Assembly: GCA_964457585.1 (NCBI GenBank)
Contig: CAYWFU010000023.1
Location: forward strand, 1 to 40,120
Source: CAYWFU01 sp964457585
Lineage (GTDB): Bacteria > JACRDZ01
Direction: 5' to 3'
DNA length: 40,120 nucleotides
Shown here: one piece after another, positions 15,207 to 21,608 of the stretch
Layout of the letters: each line of letters starts with the position of its first letter
How positions within the stretch are numbered: position 1 is the stretch's first letter
The notes under the pieces: generated by a model
Told to the model about the DNA's origin: nothing
What the model saw: only the letters and a program-made list of their open reading frames with translations
The model's database searches: none
Made by a program: the position numbers and the translations under genes

Positions 15207-16409
15207 ATGCTGATAGATCATCGTGAAAAATTTCCAATATTCAAGCAAAAAAGAAAATTTGTTTATTTTGATAATGCCTGTATTACATTGCTGCCCCAAA
15301 ATGTATTGGATGCAATAAACAGATATTATATGGAGTATTCCGGCTGTCATGGCAGAGGCGGGCATCTTTTTGGAGAAGAAACAACAAAAAGGTATGAGGA
15401 AGCCAGAATAAAAATACAAAAATTTATCAATGCTCAATATCCCGAAGAAATTATTTTTACACGAAATACAACAGAAGGGATAAATTTAATAGCACATGCT
15501 TTTAATTTTGAATCAGGAGATGTTGTGCTCACTTCAGATTTAGAACATAATTCAAATTTGCTCCCATGGCAGAAAATATCTCACAGCGGTAAAATAAAGC
15601 ATAATATTTTTTCCACAAATACAGATACGAGTTTTAATATCGAAAATTTTAAAGATAAAATTAATAACAAAACAAAAATTGTAAGCGTATTGAATATATC
15701 AAATTTAACGGGAATCGAATTCCCGATTCAGGAGATATCCGAAATTGCGCATAATTCGAATGCTTATTTATTAGTTGATGCTGCTCAAAGTTTATGTTCT
15801 GATAAAATAGATGTACAAAAAAAGAAAATAGATTTTCTTGTAAGTTCTTTTCATAAAAATTTTGGACCGAGCGGGATTGGTTTTCTTTATGTCCGGAAAT
15901 CTTTGCTTGAGAAGCTGAATGATTTTATGGTCGGCGGTGATACTATAATAGATACGACTTATGAATTATCTGAATATGCTCCCCTGCCATCTAGATTTGA
16001 AGCAGGTTTACAGAATTATTCCGGAGTGATTGGAGCTGGTGAATCCTTAAATTTTGTTGAAAGCATCGGACAGGAAAAAATTAAAGAACATAAAATAAAA
16101 TTAAATTCAATTTTATCACAAAAACTTAAAGCTATTCGTGGAATAACTATTTTAGGTCCGGATCCAGCAAATGAGAGAAGCGGGATTTGCAATTTTATAT
16201 TAGAAGGAATGGATTCTTTTAATCTTGCTAAAATATTATCGGATAGCAAAGCAATTTTAACAAGACCGGGATTTCATTGTGTGCATGCATGGTATCATAA
16301 AAATAAAATAAAACCATCATTGCGGATATCATTGCAAATATATAATACTGAAGAAGATATATTGTATTTTTTAGATGCTATAAAAGACATAGCTAGATAT
16401 TTCAGATAA
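15207..16409 (+). CDS. Class V aminotransferase, cysteine desulfurase (SufS/CsdA type)
   Basis: A 400-residue PLP enzyme that would move sulfur from cysteine to an active-site Cys for Fe-S cluster or related synthesis. The Schiff-base Lys217 lies in SSFHKNFGPSG. H114 (DLEHNSN) stacks on PLP, D191 (LLVDAAQS) binds its ring nitrogen, and the catalytic Cys358 lies in RPGFHCVHAWY on the lobe typical of group II (SufS) enzymes. The N-terminal YFDNACITLLP matches the family. Neither sufE/sufU nor other suf genes are adjacent, so the acceptor is unknown. The abundant Fe-S clusters of the nearby nuo proteins are a possible use (inference). A weak ribosome-binding site (GGAATAA) precedes ATG 15207. 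Confidence 0.88.
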   Translation: MLIDHREKFPIFKQKRKFVYFDNACITLLPQNVLDAINRYYMEYSGCHGRGGHLFGEETTKRYEEARIKIQKFINAQYPEEIIFTRNTTEGINLIAHAFNFESGDVVLTSDLEHNSNLLPWQKISHSGKIKHNIFSTNTDTSFNIENFKDKINNKTKIVSVLNISNLTGIEFPIQEISEIAHNSNAYLLVDAAQSLCSDKIDVQKKKIDFLVSSFHKNFGPSGIGFLYVRKSLLEKLNDFMVGGDTIIDTTYELSEYAPLPSRFEAGLQNYSGVIGAGESLNFVESIGQEKIKEHKIKLNSILSQKLKAIRGITILGPDPANERSGICNFILEGMDSFNLAKILSDSKAILTRPGFHCVHAWYHKNKIKPSLRISLQIYNTEEDILYFLDAIKDIARYFR

Positions 16410-16434
16410 AAAAGTCAAATGGAGGAAAAATATT

Positions 16435-17448
16435 ATGATAAAAGACAGTATTAAAAAAATTGTTGAAAAAAAAGATATTTCAAGGCAGGAAGCATATGAA
16501 ACAATGATAAGTATTATGAATGGAGAAACAACCGATGCTCAGATTTCAAGTTTTATTACTGCTTTGCGCATGAAAGGTGAAACAATTGATGAGATCACCG
16601 GATGTGCTCAGGCTATGAGAGAAAAAGCAGTACGTATAGAATTAAAAAATAAAATTGCAGTTGATACCTGCGGCACAGGCGGTGATGGAAGCAAAACTTT
16701 TAATATTTCAACTGCTTCAGCTTTTGTTGCAGCCGGAGCAGGCTTATCTGTTGCCAAGCATGGGAATAAAGCTGTATCAAGTGAATGCGGAAGCGCAGAT
16801 GTTCTTTCAATTTTAGGTGTTAATATTCAGGCTGATACCAAACAGGTTGAACAATGTTTGAATTCTATTGGTATAGGTTTTTTGTTCGCACCTCTTTTTC
16901 ATCTTGCAATGAAGTACGCTATCGGTCCAAGAAAAGAAATAGGAATCAGGACAATTTTTAATATATTAGGGCCGCTAACAAATCCTGCCGGTGCCAATGC
17001 TCAAGTATTAGGAGTATTTGATGGTGCATTAACGGATAAATTGGCTAATGTGTTAGGGAACCTGGGGGTAAAGCGTGCTTTTATAGTACATGGGGAAGAT
17101 GGATTGGATGAAATAACGACTACAGCTAATACCAAAATTTCCGAATTAAAAAATAATATGATAAGCACATATTATCTAAATCCTGAACATCTTGGTATTA
17201 AAAAAGCCTCACTTGTTAATATACAGGGAGGTGCCCCGAAAAAAAACGCTGAAATAATAAATAATATTTTAAACGGGGAAAAAAGCTCCTGTAGAGATAT
17301 AGTATTATTAAATGCCGCTTGCGCGCTTGTTGCAGGTGATATAGCGAAGGATATGCAGGAAGGAATAAAGCTGGCAGAACAAAGTATAGATTCAGGAAAT
17401 GCCAGACGCAAATTGGAAGAATTGATAAAGTTTACTAATACTAAATAG
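16435..17448 (+). CDS. trpD: Anthranilate phosphoribosyltransferase
   Basis: A 337-residue enzyme joining anthranilate to PRPP in tryptophan synthesis. The PRPP loop reads CGTGGDGSKTFNIST (from about residue 79), followed by KHGNKAVSSECGSADVL and GPRKEIGIRTIFNILGPLTNP, all hallmarks of TrpD rather than of pyrimidine phosphorylases. Length is normal. AATGGAGGAAAAA precedes ATG 16435. It is an orphan: no other trp gene is in the window. It ends 179 bases before nuoA with an A/T-rich inverted repeat between. Confidence 0.94.
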   Translation: MIKDSIKKIVEKKDISRQEAYETMISIMNGETTDAQISSFITALRMKGETIDEITGCAQAMREKAVRIELKNKIAVDTCGTGGDGSKTFNISTASAFVAAGAGLSVAKHGNKAVSSECGSADVLSILGVNIQADTKQVEQCLNSIGIGFLFAPLFHLAMKYAIGPRKEIGIRTIFNILGPLTNPAGANAQVLGVFDGALTDKLANVLGNLGVKRAFIVHGEDGLDEITTTANTKISELKNNMISTYYLNPEHLGIKKASLVNIQGGAPKKNAEIINNILNGEKSSCRDIVLLNAACALVAGDIAKDMQEGIKLAEQSIDSGNARRKLEELIKFTNTK

Positions 17449-17463
17449 ATAGTGAAATTAAGA

Positions 17464-17555
17464 AAAAAAGGGTTTTTTTGTTATTTTTAAAATGGTTCAT
17501 TTTTACCAGTCATGTTTAAATAACTACCATTCATATAAAAAAAATAACCTTTTTA
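17464..17555. repeat. Imperfect inverted repeat between trpD and nuoA
   Basis: The left arm (AAAGGGTTTTTTTGTTATTTTT, ending in ATGGT at 17492-17496) and the right arm (ACCAT at 17526-17530, running into AAAAAAATAACCTTTTT) pair imperfectly around a central region with its own small TGGT/ACCA hairpin. It may terminate the trpD transcript, as T-runs are present, or be another intergenic repeat. No match elsewhere in the window was noticed. Confidence 0.4.
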
Positions 17556-17565
17556 AATAAAATTA

Positions 17566-17592
17566 TTGTGATTTATTTTTTTGTTTTATAAT
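17566..17592 (+). promoter_or_regulatory. Candidate promoter of the nuo operon
   Basis: A perfect -10 box TATAAT at 17587-17592 stands 35 bases before the nuoA ATG. The best -35 candidate is TTGTGA at 17566-17571 with a short 15-base spacer. The -35 assignment is weak. Confidence 0.45.
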
Positions 17593-17627
17593 ATTATATA
17601 AAAATTAAAAAAGTAGGAGTAAATTTT

Positions 17628-17981
17628 ATGGAAGCTTATTTAGGTGTAGGAATTTTTTTGATGATCAGCATACTTTTTCCAATAATTTCACTTACTGCTT
17701 CATCTTTTATTCGTCCATCAAATCCTAATACAGAAAAATTACAGCCATATGAATGCGGAATGAATCCAGAAGGTGAAGCAAGAGATAAAGTATCTATACA
17801 TTTTTATATAATGGCTATGCTTTTTGTGTTATTCGATGTGGAAACAGTCTTCTTATTTCCATGGGCAATTATTTATGATAAATTAGGATGGTTTGGATTT
17901 ATAGAAATGTTTTTATTTATATTTGTTTTAGCTATCGGATATATTTATGCATGGAGAAAAGGAGCTTTGCAATGGGATTAG
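17628..17981 (+). CDS. nuoA: Complex I subunit NuoA
   Basis: A 117-residue membrane subunit with three helices. It carries the family signature LQPYECGMNPEGEAR with the loop Cys of the quinone-entry region, followed by FYIMAMLFVLFDVETVFLFP with the acidic TM2 residues. It links the Q module to the membrane arm beside NuoH and NuoJ. TAGGAG lies upstream of ATG 17628. It is the first gene of the nuo operon and overlaps the start of nuoB. Confidence 0.96.
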   Translation: MEAYLGVGIFLMISILFPIISLTASSFIRPSNPNTEKLQPYECGMNPEGEARDKVSIHFYIMAMLFVLFDVETVFLFPWAIIYDKLGWFGFIEMFLFIFVLAIGYIYAWRKGALQWD

Positions 17982-18463
17982 AAACTAAGGAAAAAGGAAT
18001 TATTACAACACGGCTTGATAGTTTGTTTAATTGGGCACGAACTGGATCCCTCTGGCCAATGACTTTTGGTTTAGCCTGTTGTGCAATCGAAATGATGGCT
18101 ACAGGTGCTTCAAGATATGACCTGGATAGATTTGGGATGATTTTCAGAGCAACCCCAAGACAGTCAGACGTGATTATCATTGCAGGTACTTTATGTAAAA
18201 AAATGTCAGATGCTGTTATAAGAGTTTATGAACAAATGCCGGAACCGCGTTATGCAATAGCTATGGGATCCTGTGCTATTTCAGGAGGTTTATTTGAAAC
18301 ATATAGTGTTATTCAGGGAGCAGATAAGTTTATTCCAATTGATATTTATCTACCCGGATGTCCGCCAAGACCTGAAGCGTTACTATTTGCATTAATTAAA
18401 CTGCAGGAAAAAATGAAAACAGAAAGTATTTTTTCAAAAAGATCACCTATTATAATGAAGTGA
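17972..18463 (+). CDS. nuoB: Complex I subunit NuoB (N2 cluster)
   Basis: A 163-residue peripheral subunit that holds the terminal 4Fe-4S cluster N2, donating electrons to quinone. The ligands are the tandem pair C36/C37 (FGLACCAIEM), C101 (GSCAISGG) and C130 (PGCPPRPE). The start is ATG 17972, ten bases inside nuoA, with AAAAGGAG upstream. The longer open frame from 17888 would only add nuoA-overlapping sequence. The overlap suggests translational coupling. Confidence 0.96.
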   Translation: MGLETKEKGIITTRLDSLFNWARTGSLWPMTFGLACCAIEMMATGASRYDLDRFGMIFRATPRQSDVIIIAGTLCKKMSDAVIRVYEQMPEPRYAIAMGSCAISGGLFETYSVIQGADKFIPIDIYLPGCPPRPEALLFALIKLQEKMKTESIFSKRSPIIMK

Positions 18464-18471
18464 AAGGGCAT

Positions 18472-18960
18472 ATGGAAGAAACATTAAAAAATGTTACAGA
18501 TATTGATCAAATACCAGCTTATAAAATATTAAAAGAAAATTTCTCCGATGAAATATTAAGTGTGAATTATAATTTGGGGGAATTAACCATCACTTTAAGA
18601 AAAAATAAAATTTTAGAAATATGTAAATTTTTACATGATAATAAGGAATTAAGTTACGATTTTTTAACTGATTTATGCGGAGTGGATTATTTTCCGCATG
18701 CACCGCGTTTTGGAGTAGTTTACCATCTCTATTCATTTAAAAATAATAACCGTTTACGACTTAAGGTTTATATAGATATTGAGGAGTTAACAGTAAATAG
18801 TGTTGAATCTGTATGGAAAACAGCAAATTGGTTTGAACGAGAAGCATTTGATATGTTTGGAATAAAATTTATAGGGCATCCTTTTTTACGCCGTATTTTA
18901 ATGCCTGATGATTGGGAAGGACATCCTTTGAGAAAGGATTATCCGCTTAAAGGATATTAA
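18472..18960 (+). CDS. nuoC: Complex I subunit NuoC
   Basis: A 162-residue 30-kDa-type subunit of the Q module. The signature W-F-E-R-E-A-F-D-M-F-G-I is followed by LMPDDWEGHPLRKDYPL near the C-terminus. ATG 18472 is preferred (AAAGGG just upstream); a GTG at 18460 overlapping the nuoB stop is the alternative. NuoC is separate from NuoD here, unlike the fused E. coli protein, and nuoD is displaced about 6 kb downstream. Confidence 0.94.
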   Translation: MEETLKNVTDIDQIPAYKILKENFSDEILSVNYNLGELTITLRKNKILEICKFLHDNKELSYDFLTDLCGVDYFPHAPRFGVVYHLYSFKNNNRLRLKVYIDIEELTVNSVESVWKTANWFEREAFDMFGIKFIGHPFLRRILMPDDWEGHPLRKDYPLKGY

Positions 18961-18975
18961 TAAAGAAAGGATTTT

Positions 18976-19506
18976 ATGTCAACATCTATAGTAAATACAA
19001 CAGAAAGCAATTTAGATGTAAACATTGCTTTAGAAATAATAGATAAATATAAAAATAGAAAAGGTCCTTTGATGCCTGTATTGCAGGATATACAGCATAG
19101 TTATGGGTATGTTCCTCCAGAATTTATTGATTTAATTGCAGATGGACTTAACGTATATCCAAGTCAGATATTTGGTGTTTTAACTTTTTATTCAATGTTT
19201 TATCTTGTACCGCGCGGTAAATTTATTATACGTGTATGCCGCGGTACAGCTTGCCATGTAAAAGGAAGCCTTGCCATACTGGAAGAAATAAAGCGTACTT
19301 ATAAAATTGACGATGGAGAAACAACAATTGATAAGCTTTTTACGCTAGAGAGCGTTGCCTGCATTGGAGCATGCGGAATGGCACCTGTTATTACTGTCGG
19401 GCCAAAAATTTTTGGATTATTAACAACTAAAAAGGCAATGGAAAGTATTACTTTTATTAAAGAAAAACATTTAGCTGAAGCTGGAGCTAATGCTGCAGCA
19501 CAATAG
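18976..19506 (+). CDS. nuoE: Complex I subunit NuoE (2Fe-2S, N1a)
   Basis: A 176-residue thioredoxin-like 2Fe-2S subunit of the NADH module. Ligands are C88 and C93 (CRGTAC) plus C129 and C133 (CIGAC), the standard C-x4-C...C-x3-C spacing. An N-terminal helical bundle precedes the ferredoxin fold. It follows nuoC by 15 bases and is separated from nuoF by a 179-bp inverted-repeat element, so the usual tight nuoE-nuoF coupling is broken. Confidence 0.95.
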   Translation: MSTSIVNTTESNLDVNIALEIIDKYKNRKGPLMPVLQDIQHSYGYVPPEFIDLIADGLNVYPSQIFGVLTFYSMFYLVPRGKFIIRVCRGTACHVKGSLAILEEIKRTYKIDDGETTIDKLFTLESVACIGACGMAPVITVGPKIFGLLTTKKAMESITFIKEKHLAEAGANAAAQ

Positions 19507-19512
19507 TACGAG

Positions 19513-19519
19513 TATGTTA
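19513..19519. repeat. Left target-site duplication (TATGTTA)
   Basis: TATGTTA abuts the left end of the element at 19520-19698 and recurs at 19699-19705. With the preceding GAG, ten bases match on both sides. Confidence 0.6.
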
Positions 19520-19698
19520 CTCAAGTTGACTGATTTTTATAGCATAAAATTAAAAATTAAATATAAAAAATCAAAATTTAGGTGTCACTTCGTGACATTA
19601 TAATATTTTAAATCAATAAATGTCCGCAGGGCACCACAATTTTGCATTTTGCATTTTAAATTTTGCATTTATCTCTACAAAAACTCAGTCAACTTGAG
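19520..19698. mobile_element. 179-bp inverted-repeat element between nuoE and nuoF
   Basis: The ends CTCAAGTTGACTGATTTTT and AAAAACTCAGTCAACTTGAG are near-perfect inverted repeats, flanked by direct repeats TATGTTA (19513-19519 and 19699-19705). Inside are the words GCATTTT repeated (near 19647-19670), TGTCCGCAGGGCACCAC, and a small hairpin GTCACTTCGTGAC at 19583-19595. There is no ORF. A second copy in opposite orientation begins at 39919. It resembles a non-autonomous MITE. Being within the operon it must be transcribed, and it probably folds as a long hairpin in the mRNA. Confidence 0.7.
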
Positions 19699-19705
19699 TA
19701 TGTTA
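19699..19705. repeat. Right target-site duplication (TATGTTA)
   Basis: Copy of the heptamer at 19513-19519, directly outside the right inverted repeat. Confidence 0.6.
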
Positions 19706-19754
19706 GAGCTGCAAATTGATATAAATATTGTGAGGGATAAACGAGGGATAAAAA

Positions 19755-21596
19755 GTGAATGATATATCAACGGATAACAAAATAACAAATCATAAAACAG
19801 AACCTGAATTAGACGTTCACGTATTAATATGTCTTGGTACGGGCGGAATTGCCGCTGGCGGACAGGAAGTTTATGAAGCATTTCAGCAGGAATTAGCAGA
19901 CAGCAAAATAAGTGCAGTGCTTGGTAAGCGTCCGTGCTGTAAAATCACCCGTACAGGCTGCAGAGGATTATGCGCAGAGGATGTATTAGTGGATGTGATT
20001 GTACCTGGCATGCATAAAGTTACTTATGGGCATGTTACACATGAAATGGTTCCTAAAATTGTTGATAGTCATATAGTTAAAAAAACTACGGTTAAAGAAT
20101 GGGTTGCATTGGATGAAGAAGCTCCAACGCCATTACATGATTTTTATGTTCATCAGCAGAGACTTGTACTTAAACATTGCGGGACAATAGATCCTGAAGC
20201 TATAGAAGAATATATAGCTGTTGGAGGATATGAAGCTTTAAAAAAAGCTTTAAATATGAAATCCGAAGAAGTTGTTGAAATTGTGAAAAAATCAGGTTTG
20301 CGCGGTAGAGGCGGTGCAGGATTCCCAACTGGACTTAAATGGAGTTTTTGCCGTGCATCAAAAGGTCCAAAAAAATATATGATTGCAAATGGTGACGAAG
20401 GTGATCCAGGAGCATTTATGGATCGAAGCGTTATGGAAGGTGACCCTCATGCTGTTATCGAAGGTATGGCAATTGCTGGTTATGCTATTGGTGCAGATGA
20501 AGGGTATATATATGTACGCGCTGAATACCCTCTTGCTGTAACACGGCTTGAGAAAGCTCTTATTCAAGCAAGAGAGAAAGGCTTTTTAGGTGATAATGTT
20601 GCAGGCAGCAATTTTAATTTTGATTTACATATAAAGCAGGGAGCTGGCGCTTTTGTTTGCGGTGAAGAAACAGCGCTTATGGCATCCATCGAAGGATATA
20701 GAGGAATGCCGCGTAATCGTCCGCCATTTCCTGCTCATAAAGGTTTGTGGGCAAAACCGAGCAACATTAATAACGTTGAAACTCTGGCAACTGTACCGCA
20801 TATTATTAATGGCGGATGGGAATGGTATTCCAGCATAGGTACAGAAAATACCAAAGGAACAAAAATTTTTGCATTAACAGGTAAAATTAAGCATACAGGT
20901 TTGATAGAAGTCCCGGCTGGTACTCCTTTACGTAAAATAATATATGAAGTCTGCGGCGGCATACCGGATAATCGAAAATTTAAAGCTGTTCAGATTGGCG
21001 GACCTTCAGGCGGCTGTATACCGGGCGATCTTCTTGAGACAGCTGTTGATTATGAATCTTTAATTCAAGCCGGCGCTATGATGGGGTCAGGCGGCGTTGT
21101 TGTTCTTGACGAAACAACATGTATGGTGGACATGGCTCGATTTTTCTTGAATTTTACAAGAAGTGAGTCATGCGGAAAATGTACTCCATGCCGTGTCGGT
21201 ACTAAAACCATGTATGAAATGCTTGTTAAAATATGTAAAGGTGAAGGACAAGAAGGGGACATTGAAAGACTTATTGAATTAGGGAATGATGTTAAACGTC
21301 TGGCTCTATGCGGTTTAGGACAGACCGCACCTAATCCTGTGCTCACAACAATCCGCTATTTTAGAGATGAATATGAAGCGCATATTAAAGAAAAAACATG
21401 TCCTGCTAAAGTATGTGTTGATTTATTATCATTCGAAGTTATACCTGAATTATGTAAAAAATGTGGTTTATGCAAGCGAAATTGTCCTGTTGATGCAATT
21501 GAATGGAAACCAAAAGAAATTGCTGTTATTATAAAAGAAAAATGCGTAAAATGTAAATCATGCATTGTTAAATGCAGATTTATGGCAATTAAATGA
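19755..21596 (+). CDS. nuoF: NuoF-type NADH-binding flavoprotein with extra Fe-S domains (HydB/HndC-like)
   Basis: A 613-residue protein, much longer than the 420-450 of plain NuoF. Domain 1 (about 20-110) is a thioredoxin-like 2Fe-2S domain (C26, C61/C62, C69-x3-C73). The NuoF core follows with the NADH/FMN glycine loop GRGGAGFPTGLKW (184-196), GADEGYIYVRAEYP, CGEETALMASIEG and the N3 4Fe-4S ligands C473, C476, C479 and C519. The C-terminus (about 565-613) adds two 4Fe-4S ferredoxin motifs, CKKCGLCKRNCP and CVKCKSCIVKC. This architecture is that of HydB/HndC flavoproteins of bifurcating hydrogenases. GTG 19755 is the start, after GAGGGATAAAAA; the string GAGGGATAAA is duplicated just upstream. 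It may react with ferredoxin as well as NADH (inference). Confidence 0.93.
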   Translation: MNDISTDNKITNHKTEPELDVHVLICLGTGGIAAGGQEVYEAFQQELADSKISAVLGKRPCCKITRTGCRGLCAEDVLVDVIVPGMHKVTYGHVTHEMVPKIVDSHIVKKTTVKEWVALDEEAPTPLHDFYVHQQRLVLKHCGTIDPEAIEEYIAVGGYEALKKALNMKSEEVVEIVKKSGLRGRGGAGFPTGLKWSFCRASKGPKKYMIANGDEGDPGAFMDRSVMEGDPHAVIEGMAIAGYAIGADEGYIYVRAEYPLAVTRLEKALIQAREKGFLGDNVAGSNFNFDLHIKQGAGAFVCGEETALMASIEGYRGMPRNRPPFPAHKGLWAKPSNINNVETLATVPHIINGGWEWYSSIGTENTKGTKIFALTGKIKHTGLIEVPAGTPLRKIIYEVCGGIPDNRKFKAVQIGGPSGGCIPGDLLETAVDYESLIQAGAMMGSGGVVVLDETTCMVDMARFFLNFTRSESCGKCTPCRVGTKTMYEMLVKICKGEGQEGDIERLIELGNDVKRLALCGLGQTAPNPVLTTIRYFRDEYEAHIKEKTCPAKVCVDLLSFEVIPELCKKCGLCKRNCPVDAIEWKPKEIAVIIKEKCVKCKSCIVKCRFMAIK

Positions 21597-21608
21597 GGAC
21601 AGAAGTGT

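Noticed and set aside
14970..15437. A 155-codon minus-strand open frame
   Set aside because: It overlaps the ends of two well-supported plus-strand genes and shows no family signature.
19583..19595. GTCACTTCGTGAC as a transcription-factor operator
   Set aside because: It is part of the repeat element and recurs in the second copy at the window end, so it is better explained as repeat sequence.
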